DNA of 64,000 bases from Platycnemis pennipes (lineage: Eukaryota > Arthropoda > Insecta > Odonata > Platycnemididae), in contig OW121851.1 in assembly GCA_933228895.1 (NCBI GenBank), positions 111,621,271-111,685,270 of the forward strand, read 5' to 3'. Positions 44,701-56,710 of this stretch are shown here, piece after piece. Below the pieces are notes generated by a model. The model saw only the letters and a list, made by a program, of their open reading frames with translations. It ran no database searches and had not been told where the DNA came from. The stretch's first letter is position 1; the number at the start of each line of letters is the position of its first letter. The position numbers and the translations under genes are program-made.

Positions 44701-45232
44701 AATGGGGTATTTTACCATATTTTTTGTTGCCGAATCTGATAGTTTAAAAAATAAAAAGAACAGTATTTTTCCGTTTTTTGATCCTTCAATTATTTCTGGA
44801 GATATAAGCGGAGAAAAACTGATGTTTTTAACCATTTCGGAAAAATGGGCGTGGTACAACCTCTGACGTCATCGACTTCGTCCAATCACAGTTGAGCCCG
44901 CGAAGCTACTTTGCTTTATCGCAACGGGGGAACACAGCTGACTCTGCCAATAGGAGCAGTTGCGACAGCATCTGTGCGAGCCGACCTTCCGGAAATCCCC
45001 CTCCACTCCCTTCCCTTCCCCTAAAAGCAGTCAAGGACGGTAGGAAAATTACGTCAATGATATCAAATCAGCGTTTTCGGTGGGCCTCACCTTTTGCTTA
45101 TTTTAATTTTTGATTTATGAGTGAATGGTTGTGGTTGGAAAGTTAATTTTTTGACAAAATATCATTTTTCGTTTCCATCTAACGATTTTGTGTACAACAT
45201 TGCGATTTTGGTTCCAAGTAAACGCCCCAATT
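44701..45232. mobile_element. R2 element, copy 3
   Basis: 532 bp. Ends AATGGGGTATTTTACC and (reverse complement) AATTGGGGCGTTTACTTG. Carries the best CRE-like motif CTGACGTCATCG at about 44863, CCAAT at about 44882 and 44947. Confidence 0.78.
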
Positions 45233-45462
45233 CAACTTTCAGTTGAAAGACTGTAATTAAATATATCACTAATAGTAAACTCCCGATTACCCGTGCGCGC
45301 GTTATTCGGGCTGCGACTTATCCGCGCATCGTTAATTTATCTAGTATATCGGCTGTGGTCTCAATAGCAAGTAAAATGTTGTTATCTTCCTCCAACTGTG
45401 ATTGTCACTACGGCCCTACTGGTCCGATGTCTTGCGCCAGGATTCTTGCCACCACCCGGGGT

Positions 45463-46030
45463 TTCATCATCATCATCATTTAGGGTCAACCATCCTAGCA
45501 TTGGTTTGACGCATCCCTCCACTCGATTCTTCTATCCGCCAACCTCTTCATATTAACGTAGTTCCTCGCTTTCACGTCCATTACGACCTGTTCTATATAA
45601 CTCATACGAGGCCTGCCTTTTCCATTCTTCCCGTTCACTTTTCCTTCGACGATTGTCTTGATCAGGCCATCGTGTCTTAAGATGTGGCCGATTAAGTTGA
45701 CCCGTCTTCTTTTTATAGTTTTCAGCAGACTTCTCTTTTCTCCCACTCTCCTTAAGACTTATTCATTTGTCACTCGGTCGATCCATTTTATCTTCATCAT
45801 TCTTCGATAGCACCATATTTCGAATGCTTCCACCCTTTTCTTCTCCGCTGCTGTCATCGTCCATGCCTCACTGCCACAATGAAACATGCTCCAGATGTAC
45901 GTTTTGATGAATTGCTTCCTTACTTCCAAGCTTGTATTTCCAGCTGTCAGTAGATTCTTCTTTTGATAGAATACCCTCTTTGCCTGGGATATTCTACTCA
46001 CTATTTCTTTCTTGCTTACGAACATTTAAT
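45463..46030 (-). mobile_element. RTE-like LINE family 1, 3' end, best copy
   Basis: Ends in a (CATCAT)n tail at 45463-45480 next to GGTCAACCATCCTAGCATTG. Codes for an almost open C-terminal region (next entry). 5'-truncated near 46030. Confidence 0.82.
45495..46025 (-). pseudogene. RTE-like reverse transcriptase C-terminus, one in-frame stop
   Basis: About 176 residues in one frame with a single stop (TAA at 45759-45761). Blocks: QAKRVFYQKKNLLTAGNTSL, QFIKTYIWSMFHCGSEAWTM, AFEIWCYRRMMKIKWIDRVT, then (after the stop) KRRRVNLIGHILRHDGLIKT, IVEGKVNGKNGKGRPRMSYI and a terminal W-R. This is the cysteine-bearing end domain common to RTE-like elements. The catalytic region is missing. The near-intact frame makes it the youngest-looking copy of family 1 here. 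Confidence 0.78.
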
Positions 46031-46605
46031 TGCGGCCTGCACAGCTTTACTGGATTCTTTTTTTTCGTAAAATGTTATTAAGTACAGTGAGGATCTTTTG
46101 ATTCGCAGGTTGTTATTTTCTTATGGAGTTTATTTATTTTGGCGGAGCACCGTAGAGGAATGAATCCGGAAAGAACCAAACAGTAGATTATCCGTACACG
46201 TTTTACCAGTCATTAGCACGGAAAATCGGGAGTTGACTGTTATCATATTTTGCAAATCTATGCATACATCACCTGAAAATATTTTACAAAAACGATTATG
46301 TTTTACAACCTTGGACTTTCTCTGAAGATGGCATTCATGTATGAATCTGGACAATGTGAATGCAGTAAATTAATCGTATTTTATTCATTTTTTTAGATAT
46401 ATACTGGAATCCTGAGGTTTAATTTGGGGTGCTTATTAGCAACGAAGGGAAATATTGATTATAACAATCAGTACTGTTACTCTGTCGGTTAAAATGGGTA
46501 TTAAATTTTACTGAACGCCATTATATAAGGGAAGTGTTACTGGGTTTTTAATGCTCCGACGGCTAAGCTTATATTACGACACATTATTCACTTAAGTTCT
46601 TGTGA
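46031..46605. other. no gene or repeat recognised
   Basis: AT-rich, nothing recognised. Confidence 0.5.
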
Positions 46606-46609
46606 GAAT

Positions 46610-46912
46610 CACGTTGGCAAAAGAGGATGATACTCAAAAGAGAGGAAACGGAGGAGGTACGGTCGTTGGGTAGGGACGCATAGGAAAGACTAGTGAAAAG
46701 CCTGGTACGGAATGCGCTAGTGTACGGAGCCGAAATACAACTTTAAAGAGAGAAAATGAGAATAGAATATCTGCTTTTGAGATGTGAGCATAAAGGTAGG
46801 ATGGGTGGAAAGGAAGACAGACGATGAAGTGCTACTGATGGTAGGTGAGAAGAGGGAGTTGATTGGCGAAATTAGGATTCATTAGAGTAAGTGGATGGAT
46901 CAGGTAATCAGG
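46610..46912 (+). mobile_element. RTE-like LINE family 2 fragment
   Basis: Plus-strand remnants GMRxSVRSRNTTL-like and ISAFEM, GWKGRQTMK, similar to the 40.1-kb copy in reverse. Many stops. Cut off by a LINE family I tail. Confidence 0.5.
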
Positions 46913-46914
46913 GA

Positions 46915-47460
46915 TCTACATCTACATTTACTCAATACCCTGTGAGCCACCGCGAGGGTGTGTGGAAGTGGGTGAAGGTCAGCAAACATGCACTATCAAC
47001 ATGAAGTAAGAGCTAAAATACTACTACTACATGGAAATATGTTAGATAATAGAGTCACGTGCAACTAGACGGTTAGCATCTACGTAGTAGGAAAGGGATT
47101 ATTGGTTATAATGGCAGTTATGAAAATAAGCGAATTTATCTGTATTTACCTATCATGTGTGGGTCAGTAATCTTAAGACATTCATCATGCACTATAGAGT
47201 ATTCTAAATAGAATATTTCACCAACCTGTCTTTGCTATGCTGTCTATTATGTTCTCTTATGGCACGCGGGTATAATGACATTTTAAATCTATCGGTACGA
47301 AAATCTATCTATCTCTCGAATTTTAATTAGCTTGTCAAATCAAGCATGATACATAGCATCTTTTAATGCATCTACATCTATCATCTTTAGGAAACCTATC
47401 TGTTGCACATTTCTGCAAGAGATTTAATCGGTACTTTAAGCTACGGAGTAAGCCTAATGA
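46915..47460 (-). mobile_element. LINE family I 3' end, decayed
   Basis: Tail CTACATCTACATTTACTC, hairpin with GCGAG loop, 3' UTR and traces of the reverse transcriptase end. Confidence 0.7.
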
Positions 47461-48611
47461 GTAAACCTAATGAATAAAGCTAACCCAACCTAAGGATGCG
47501 GATGTTGAATAGGATATCTTAGATAAATAATGAGAGGTAACGAGCATGCGGAGTTAAACAAGTGATAATGATAGTGAGTGTAGAAATGGTAAGTGTTAGG
47601 CAAGGATGTAAATTTCGCTTTTTTATGCTATTTATTTCAAAATTTGTGTACTTTTTAAAGTTCCGCATTTCTCTTTCCGTTTAATCTTTCTCTCCTCCCA
47701 GAAATCTGCTCTCATTTCAGAGTTTCATGCATATTTTGCTGGCAATGGTAGAAAAAAATTTCCGGAACGCACCGACCTTCGGGCTGTAAATTAAATGCTT
47801 TCGTGGTCTTTCGATAATGGTCTATTCTAGTGGTATGGTAGTCGATATTAACTCCCGACGAATGCCAGGAATGGCGGAGGAGATGTAGGCCGAATTCTCA
47901 TAGAACTGGGAAGATGTTTATGGGGTAGATTCAATATAGAGGCCGCACAAGCCTCCCTACTCGCGGGCCCGGGTTTGAGCTCATGTATCAGAATAACTGT
48001 TTTCAGTAGAATCCCGGTCCCTACTTGAGTGCTACGGTAGAATGGCATAGGATATAAATAAAATTTAATTACTTACTCATGCATACACCTAATATAGTAT
48101 GAAAATCGATCATCTGCTATTATGCGCAGGCACAGGATGGTTTATATTACACAAAAATTAAGACCTGTGAGATGGTTAATAACAGTGTCTAAAATAAATA
48201 CAAACATTTTAACAAAATGTGTAGAGTAGGATAAATACTATACATCAACTTTACTATATATTTTTTGAGATAAAATCTAAAGATAAAATTCATGTGTGCC
48301 ATTAAAATTATTTTAATTTCATTCCTTTGGTGACTTAACAATCCATAGTAGTTAAACTTGACAATTTTGTATAACGTTTGATTCAGCTCACCCTGGGTGT
48401 CTGTTCAGCAATTTTCCAACCATATTCTATAAAAATGATCCATTGGCTATTCCCCCCCCTTCTGTAAATAATTAAAATTACCTTGTAGTTAGCGAAGCAA
48501 AGCAAAATGATTTTAGCAGCTTGTCACCTGTTTCTGTGAAGAATACGAGTATTCTTTACTACTCTTGAATTATAATCCTAGTGCTGACGCAGCTCTCCGC
48601 TTAATTCTGCT
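47461..48611. other. unassigned, with a SINE-A fragment
   Basis: 47935-48045 (plus) has GGGCCCGGGTTTGAGCTC and CCGGTCCCTACTTGAGTGCT, a decayed SINE-A 5' half. The rest is AT-rich. Confidence 0.5.
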
Positions 48612-49225
48612 ACTTCTACATCTACGTAATACCCTGCAAGCCACCATAAATGTGTGTGGCAAGGGGTGAATTCTCATGAAACATGCACTACATATCATGC
48701 AACAAAGTATTAGTAATAATATACTAGCCTAAACTTTACTATTGAAAAACGTTAAAAATAGCAAAGCAAGCATGCAAAAACATGCTGTTAGTTGAGTTAG
48801 CTTTAAGTGCTCATTCCAACATGCAGCTACCAATGTTAACCATTGCCACACTCGTATTGGATATATTTACCATTATTCATATCCCTAATTGTACGAAGAA
48901 AAGAGGACATTTAAAATCTGTCAGTTCGGCAACCAATTTCTCTAATTTTGTGATTATGATCGAGTTTACCGTACTAAGTTGGGGTTCGCAAAATATTTTT
49001 AACGTCATCAATGAAAATGTTATCTTGGAATTTATTTAAGAGAATAATTCTAAGTTTCTACTTGCGATCTGACAATGATTCGCAATTTAATTCATTTAAT
49101 AGACTGGTTACGCTAATATAGTTAGCGTACCGTCCCTTTAGAAATCTTTCCAATATTCGCTGCACTCGTTCAAGTTCATTATTTAGGCCGATTTCGTAGG
49201 GATCCCATATACTGGCAGCACTCCT
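48612..49225 (-). mobile_element. LINE family II 3' end
   Basis: Tail CTACATCTACGTAATACCC, hairpin with CATAAATG loop, 3' UTR, then minus-strand IGLNNELERVQRILERFLKG and RYANYISVTSLLNELNCESL. Confidence 0.8.
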
Positions 49226-49249
49226 ACTGGCTAATCTTTTCATATTCAA

Positions 49250-49630
49250 GCACGTAGGGCATTTCTTTTATATCCTTAGTTGATTGCTCTGCCTTACGAG
49301 GTCTTCATTTTCCACTATTTCCATTTATTTTCCCCAAAGGGATTGCCTTCATCATGTATCACGATGTGGTTGTGTAGTGTCCACTTCATAGTTTTCGCAG
49401 ACTCCTTTTTCCTCGCACATCTCTACAGCCCTTCGTCATTTGAAACTCAGTTGATCCGTAATCTCTCCGCCATTCCTTTTTAAAACAGATTTTGTAATGC
49501 TTTCAGTCTTGACTTTTCTGGGGATGTTATCGTCAATATCTCAGTGCTGGTGCATGTTTGGCGATCTTTACCTCCTGCCACACACCTCTTAGTGGCTTTT
49601 ATGGTGTTTCGTAGATGTAGATGAATGCAT
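49250..49630. mobile_element. RTE-like fragment (minus) joined to a LINE tail (plus)
   Basis: 49250-49545 on the minus strand shows decayed RTE-like family 1 blocks (SRLKALQNLF, KEWRR). 49548-49630 on the plus strand is a LINE hairpin (CTCCTGCCACACACCTCTTA) with GTAGATGTAGATG tail. Confidence 0.55.
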
Positions 49631-50885
49631 TGAAGGAACGTTCTCCGTATATAAGTACGAATGAAGAGTTTTCTCATTTATTTCTCATTTAAATACTAAA
49701 GTGCCATCTCTGGTTCTAGTAAATAATTATACCCTATATTGTGTGGCAAAGGAGACATTTTTTTAATACTCCTCAATCTTCTATTTTATCTATTCGTATC
49801 TAATTTTTTAATATGATCCAATGTTCTGCAATTTTAACTTCGTCGTTCTTCTGTAAAATCACATTTAGAATGAAATCATTCTGGACATTTTTTCGGCCTT
49901 CAATCGTCTACGTTGTAGTAAAGAACATTAAGACTAAATAATCTAATTGTAATGTAAATAATTTGATATTTTCATTCTTCAAGAATGTTTTCCCAAACTA
50001 ATCGGCATATCCACGAAAGAGCTTGTATGCTCTTCCGCTTATTTCCTTGGATAAAATTAATAATATTTATTGTAAGGGAGGAGTATATTACTAAATTGGT
50101 AGGCGAATATTTTGTGTAAATTCATGGATGGTTTGCTGTGTGTTTGGAAATGTTTTAGGTACATCTTTTGGTACCGGAGGAGCAAGAGGTCATGCAAGGA
50201 GCAAACCGTGCGTTCCATTAAGTCCACATCCGTTTCTTCATGACCTGGTCTTCTCACATCAATTCCATTTCCTCCCCTCTCGTCTATTTATATCTTATTG
50301 ATTTATATCGTTGAACTTCCTTCGTAGCCCTCTTCCGATCCACTCTTATTATTGACTTAAGAGCGCTCTTGTGACGTATTCCTTCGAAAGGGGTTTGTAA
50401 GCTAGCAATCTGTGTTTCTAGGTCAGTTCCTACCTAATAGGTACGCACGATTCTCCTTTCAACCACTCCAGAATAAGTCATAGAAAAATATAGATGAAGG
50501 TAGAGGGCTATTTTTTATTGGACGCTGTACAACTTCCTGGACCATTGCATTATCGAAATGTCATAGAGTAAAATGTATTACCTTGGGGGAGTAGAAGTGG
50601 CTTTATGAGGAGAACGGGGCTTGATTCATGGTAGTTGCGTTTGAGCGATACTGCGATAAATCGGCCGCGCTTTTCGATACTATGCAGCATATCGATATCA
50701 CGATGTTTGCGTTATCATAAGAAATAAACCATCTTTCCACCATTCCTAAATGAATTAAACAATCAACAATCATGACCGTGAAACGTGAATACCCTCTTCC
50801 ATGTATTACACAGAATATAAGCGACCTCCCGGTTGTAATTTGTAATTGACCAGACAGCCTTTGCCTATCAGGGCCAACCTGAAGC
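49631..50885. other. no gene or repeat recognised
   Basis: Nothing recognised apart from a GATA/ATCG-rich patch at 50640-50700 that resembles the flanks of the next feature. Confidence 0.45.
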
Positions 50886-50887
50886 TC

Positions 50888-52530
50888 TCGGTTATAATAG
50901 ATTTGGGCCGATACCGATATCAGGTATCGGGTATCGGCCATTTTCCCGATACTCGTTACTTTCGAGTGTTCGTTTTTTTCCGGGTACTTTTACTCAAAAG
51001 TATTCGTCCGGTGAAAAGCATCTAAAAACATATAATTTTGAAATCCCGCCTTCTTCAACTGACTTACCAACGTGTCGCGTATTTTTCACTTAGCTGCGAT
51101 CTTCGTAACAGTAAAAGTGAGACAAGTGCTTAGAATTTTGCTATGGGAAAGCCTGAGGTGAAATGCTCAATCTCCTCCGAAAAGTAAGCGAAAATCCACA
51201 TAAGAAAAAAGTTTGCTGAAACAGCGGCAAAAAATATACTTCTGCCGTCAACTCAAGTTCGTTCTGCTCAAAGCATACGTTGTTCCGCGTTTCCGTGAAC
51301 CTCCCGAACTCGATTTGATAAAATATGAAGTGCAAATAAAGTATTTTGGCATAGTCAAGTGTTATGACGTCAATAAATCCGTATTAGAAAATTTAAGATG
51401 AAGACGAAGGTGCTCTCGTGCCTCCAATGTTCCATACTTACGGAGAAAACCCGGTTTCGTAAATTGACTAGAATAACTTAAACGAATATAAGTAAATATT
51501 TGAAACTTATCGGACGTCATGGCAAAAGTACGATTCATATTGTATCAAAATTTTCTTTCATCTGTGCATTTCATATTGTTTAGACAATCTCCAAAGTGAT
51601 GTTGGCCTCTGCGACTCTAAGAAATGTGCCATCCTCACTGCGAAAACATGCCTCAAACGTATTTATTGAAAAAAGTCTGGTGCCTGATTTAAACGAAAGG
51701 CTAAATTTACTGCACGCTGATATGCTCTCTATGAATTTCGCTTCTTCTTCCTTTTTTTGGGATATCAAACCTCACAGCGAGTAAATATATTCTTTTTTGC
51801 GTGAACAATATACACAAAACGTGCTATTTGGTCATATAGTCATCATTAATTATTGAGTTCACATCAACGCAAGGTATCGTGCGTATCTATTGGGAGGCGT
51901 AATAATTGAAAATGAAACTTTGTTACAATAAATTAACGCCAGCAATGAACTAACTTCATGACAGGAGTGTTAGTCCCGTGGAAGTTATGCAACCCGCAAA
52001 TAATCTTCAACGTGATCTAAGAATACTTAACCTGTTCAGTGAGTTTTCCTCTTTACCATGTTCAGGATTTCGGGTCCCTACAAAAACGTGCTAACAAGCG
52101 TCCGCTGTAATTGGGTTCACCTATAGGTTTAGAGTTTCCTGAGCAAATATTTTCAGAGACTGGTCCGTGTCAAACATGTGTCAATGAGCAATACATTCAA
52201 ATATTATCTGCTGAGCATGTTCAGAAGCTTTTATTTCTTAAATAGAACTTTCAGTATTTACAAATTCAAGAGGGCTTCGTGTGTAAAATCCAATTCCAGT
52301 GATAATTGTAAGAGTAGCGAAATAAAAGAGTTGTGACAGTGTCATTTCTCTCAATAATTAGGTGCTCTTAAAAAAACACTTTTGATTACTGAGTTGACTT
52401 CACGAGAATGAATGCACTTACCAATTTTTTTTAGAAAAATAAGTAAGGTATCGGTAAATAATACTATCGGCCACTGTTATCGAGGTATCTGTTTGGTTTC
52501 GGAATAAGTGGTATCGGTAGAAGTCTTGTT
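50888..52530 (+). mobile_element. possible decayed hAT-like element
   Basis: Left end carries the pseudo-palindrome GGCCGATACC...GGTATCGGCC (50906-50940 region); the right side has repeated GGTATCGGTA and TATCGGCC phrases (52445-52530). Between them, plus-strand frames show a possible BED-type finger start (CLQCSILTEKTRF) and, at 51596-51784, a segment faintly like the hAT C-terminal dimerisation region (VFIEKSLVPDLNERLNLL). Both matches are weak. No target-site duplication found. Confidence 0.35.
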
Positions 52531-53500
52531 ATAAACATAAGACTGCCAAGAGTTGAATAAGGCGCCAGCTATGGCGGGAGAAACCGTTGTCGATGAAAGA
52601 TGCTATCAGGAGGAGGAACGGCTGAAAGCCATTATTGACACTCACCCTTTATTATCAGCTTCATTCAGCATCTCTCCCTTTCTCTAGTTACTTCATCAAC
52701 TTCCTCTTCCTGCCATGTCTAGCTCTTCCTTTTTCGTCTTTCTATCCACACACTTTGCTTACTTCATTCTCCTACTCACCCTCATTTCATAAGCTGAGAG
52801 TCTATCGTTATGTAATTACCTTTAAGCCCATGTTTTAGCACTACTTAGTTCCATGTTAGAATATATACCAGGTTTTTCTTCACAACCCTGTTCTGTTCCC
52901 TCCTATGAGAAAATAAAACTATTTAACCAGTGCTAATCTCATTCAAGCATTGCAGCTACCATACCCCTTATCCTCCAGCATACTAACTTACAAGCTTAAC
53001 TGCTGCTCATGCTATGGCTTGTACTCTCATGCTTTAAAATTTAGCTTCTCCCCTTTAGGTTATGCCCGGCAAATTCAAGAATTTCCCTATTATGGGGCTT
53101 TGTGTGTGCTTCAAGTACAATCCTTCGGGAAATCGAAGAGGTTCCATGCAAATTAATCAAATTAAAAGGTCGGAGGGATTGAGGATACGTGAATAAATTA
53201 AGATTCCATTCGGGAAACCGATTCAAAGTGTGGCGAAACTTTGACGGAGACGTTGGCGAAGAAATCGATTTCCTCATCCGTGTGGCGTGCCAAGTGTCCG
53301 ACGGAACCCCAGTGGCACGCGTGCCAAGAGGTTATCCGAGCGTCACTCTGTTAGAATGGCAAAGCGGGAGGAATCGATTCAAACCACCCCTTCCCTTTCC
53401 CCTCTCCCTTTCCCCTCTGACTTCCTCCCTCCTCTCCAACGCCATACCCCCTCTCCTTTGTCACTGCTTCCATTCGTGTATTCATCCCTACATCGTCATT
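52531..53500. other. no gene recognised
   Basis: 52640-52840 is CT-rich. Frames at 53189-53589 overlap in two phases and run into the LINE; not called. Confidence 0.45.
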
Positions 53501-53502
53501 CA

Positions 53503-54055
53503 GCGAGTGTATGGGATCCGAATGAATTAGGCTTGATCAGAGAACTAGACAGTGTGCAGGGTTCGTTAAAAAGTGCTACGATAGGTTGAGTAGTGTATCA
53601 GAATTAATATTAGAATTAGGGTGGGAATCATTTCCAAAGCGTAGGTTAAGGTACTGATTAAATCTATTAGAGAAATTTCAATCGGATAGCTTTGCTGGAG
53701 ATGTTAGGCACATATTAAAAAAACCAGCGTATTATGCTAGATTCGACCAGATAAATACGATTAGAGAGATATATTGTCGCACTGATAGATTCAAAATGGC
53801 ATTTTTCCCCCCGTACTATAAGAGAACAGAATAGACAGCATAGCAAAGGGATAGGCAGGGTAAATATTTTAGAATAGTCTGTAGTGAATGATGCATGTAT
53901 TAATGCCTTAAATTCTATAGATACTAACAATCTAGTTGCATGAGACCTTATAGTTGCATGTTTGCATGTCGGTAGTGCATTCCTGGTGATCTTCATCCCC
54001 AGCCACACACCCTCGTGGGTGCTTTCAGGGTATCGTGTAGATGTAGATGTACATT
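53503..54055 (+). mobile_element. LINE family I 3' end
   Basis: GTATGGGATCCGAATGAATT, then remnants of VQG...FVKKCYDRLSSVSELI, FKMAFFP, 3' UTR, hairpin CAGCCACACACCCTCGTGGG and GTAGATGTAGATG tail. Frameshifts present. Confidence 0.78.
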
Positions 54056-54139
54056 CGCTCTGGATATTCAGTAGGTACAATGTAACAGGGACACCGTGAG
54101 TTTTTAAAAACTCTAAAAGTCATAAAGCGAAGGAAAAAA

Positions 54140-54600
54140 TGATATGGCAGCATCGAAGTTCGAAACAGAATTGCGTTGGGAGGAAAAGCGTTTAATCGGA
54201 GGCTAGAACTAATGATAAGGTCGTTGAGTAACGTTGGTGAAGAAAAAAAAACTGAAAAATCGCAGCATTGGATGGCGCCGAAACATGGGTGAAATAATAT
54301 AGAGACAGACTCAGCGCTTTTGAGATGTGGATATGGAGGAAGGTAGAGAAAGTAAGATGGCTGGAAAGAAAGACAGATTAGGATGTGCTAGGATGGTAGG
54401 AGATGTAAGGAAGCTGAGGAAATACGAAGGATCAGGTAATAAGAGGCATGTGTTTTTGAAAAGTTTTATGGAGGGAAGGATTCTGGGTAAGGGGATAGAG
54501 GGAAGAGAAGAACTAATTAAAGGTGTATTGGAGTTGTGCCACGCTGGAGAAGGACATCATATAAAGTTTAAGGGTTTATCCATCTATACTTACGTTAACC
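54140..54600 (+). mobile_element. RTE-like LINE family 2 fragment
   Basis: Plus-strand scraps GAETW-like (GATGGCGCCGAAACATGGG), TTTGAGATGTGGATATGGAG and TGGCTGGAAAGAAAGACAGA parallel the 40.1-kb copy. Confidence 0.5.
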
Positions 54601-54727
54601 GGTAGGTCGTTATTAATCAATGCGAGTAGATGTAATATGGTTAGAGAAATGAATAGAATTATAGGTACCTCGATTATCAATAGTCTTTTAAGATTTAGCA
54701 TAATCTACTATATCGTGAGGCATATCC

Positions 54728-54832
54728 CTCCATCATCTACAACTACTCAATGCCCTGAAAACCACCGCGAGGGTGTGTGGCAGGGGGTGAAGATCACCAA
54801 ACATGCACTATTGATATGGGGCTAGGGTACTA
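54728..54832 (-). mobile_element. LINE family I tail only
   Basis: ATCTACAACTACTCAATGCC plus hairpin CACCGCGAGGGTGTGTGGCA; very short 5'-truncated insertion. Confidence 0.7.
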
Positions 54833-54873
54833 CATGGGTATTTGGCGTCAACTCAAGTGTAAAGAACGACTTG

Positions 54874-55185
54874 GCGGGTTGGTGTGTTTGCTGCAGTGCT
54901 GGCTACTGTACTGCTAAGGGACCAAATTACAACCCAATTTTTCATAGTTTCTTTCTAGTTACACGACTCCTTATTTAAGTGCCGGCTGCAGGACATTTCT
55001 AATTCAGTGCTCTGCCTTTTGGCATTAAATTGAATCCCTAATGGTCTTTTGTTTATTAGCAAGCCGAATTTGATGTCTGTTTTTTCCTTTCTGTCCCTTC
55101 CCTGCCCTAAAAAATTGCAACATTTTCACAAATACCCACCAATCCTCAAAGGCCACATTATCTGAGAAATTGTGGGGAGTTTATT
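54874..55185 (+). repeat. SINE-A, diverged copy
   Basis: GGGTTGGTGTGTTTGCTGCA, AAGTGCCGGCTGCAGGACAT, AATACCCACCAATCCTCAAA follow the order of the full-length SINE-A. Confidence 0.65.
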
Positions 55186-55985
55186 GTTTGCTCCGCTCGA
55201 GAAGTGCGTCATCAGAATTACAGGATGATTTATTTCTATGTAAGCCTGGTTACAACGTATTCGTCATGATAATCATTTCGATAACTTATCCTTATAGCAC
55301 GTCGTAAGTACATCGAGATCTTTCCTAAACCCCCTTGTTTAAGGGATCTATGATGAAATGCATCGAAGTACGAATTAGTTTTTCTCCGTGCCCATGGGTT
55401 CGATGAAAATATGTGATTTCGACATGCTTAGAGACCAAATGTCACTCACTATGTCAAATTATTGTGCAGTACTGTACATTATACATAAGCATCGATTACT
55501 TACTATGCATTTCGAGGGTATCACATTCCTAATCACTATCAAATAGGCACTTCTTACTTGCTCGTAAACATACAATTCTACTGATGAATTTAATTATTGT
55601 AGTCTTACATTCATTAGGTAGGTGCGAATAAATAACAATAATGATATGTATCTACGATAGAGTATTATTTTATTAATTGGCCAGACATTAGCTCGAATGC
55701 TTTAAGCCATAATTACCTATTGAGATTCAAGCTGCAGTTAATATAGGTTGGTAGTGTTAGAAACGTTTTTACATACGCTACGGACGCTCTTTATATTTGA
55801 CCTACCAATGCGTTTATTGTAAAGTTAAAATGATCGTTAATGTTTTTGGGAAGAAAATTATATTAATAAATTTGTAAAGCGACAGGACCCAAACACAAAA
55901 CTATGCTAGTTGATATTTTCCTAGTTTATTTATGCTGGTAGATAGATACTCAGATAAGTTACCTTATAAACAGCAAAATAAGGTT
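55186..55985. other. no gene or repeat recognised
   Basis: AT-rich; nothing recognised. Confidence 0.5.
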
Positions 55986-56710
55986 TGCTTGTTAATCTTA
56001 TAAGTAATTCTCGTCCCTTTGCCTCATGGTCCTAGTTACCGCACCTTAAATGCTTCCCCTTGTCCATTTTGCGCTGCTCCTCACTTAATCTTTCCCCGTC
56101 GCCTCCCTCCCTCTTTTAACTTTGGTCCTTCTGTCTGTTTCCCACCGTCATAACCGTCCCTACTTCCCGTCCACCGCCATTTTCCCCTTACGACCCCAAT
56201 TCCCCACCCTTCCCAGCTCAACGTATCCACCCTCCCTCCTACAGATTCCCCTCCCTCCCCCACCCACAACTTCCCCTCCGTTCCCGTCATCCCCTGCGGC
56301 GCGCAGCGGCGGTAGTTGGCAGTTTTGACTCCCTTTCCCCCACACCCCCCACCCCCCCCGAAAACCCGATTCCCACGCACTTGAAAATTGCGGATTGGAC
56401 CTTCCTTTTGTTTCGGCCCACCTTCCACCCGCCCCTATTCTTCCCTCCCCCTTCCTTCACCCCTGGTCTATCCCTCCCAATCCCTAACCTCCCACCCCTA
56501 CTTGTTCCCTTTAACGCCCGACTTCCCACGTCTACCCCCTATTCCCTCGCCTACCGTCCGCGAATCCAGACCTTCCCCCGCGTCGTTCTCTCCTCACCCT
56601 CTCTTCTTTATTCCACCCCTTACCCTATGGTACCCTTATCTCACTCCTTCCTTTTCTAAGCTGTCCTTCTCCGTACTGGCGTACCTCCTCCTCCCCTTGT
56701 TGCTAGGAGC
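55986..56710. other. pyrimidine-rich strand, ~700 bp
   Basis: The plus strand is dominated by C and T (CCCTCCCTCC-type runs) with only a short CGGCGCGCAGCGG break at about 56296. Frames here are proline/serine or glycine/arginine-rich composition artefacts. Confidence 0.75.
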
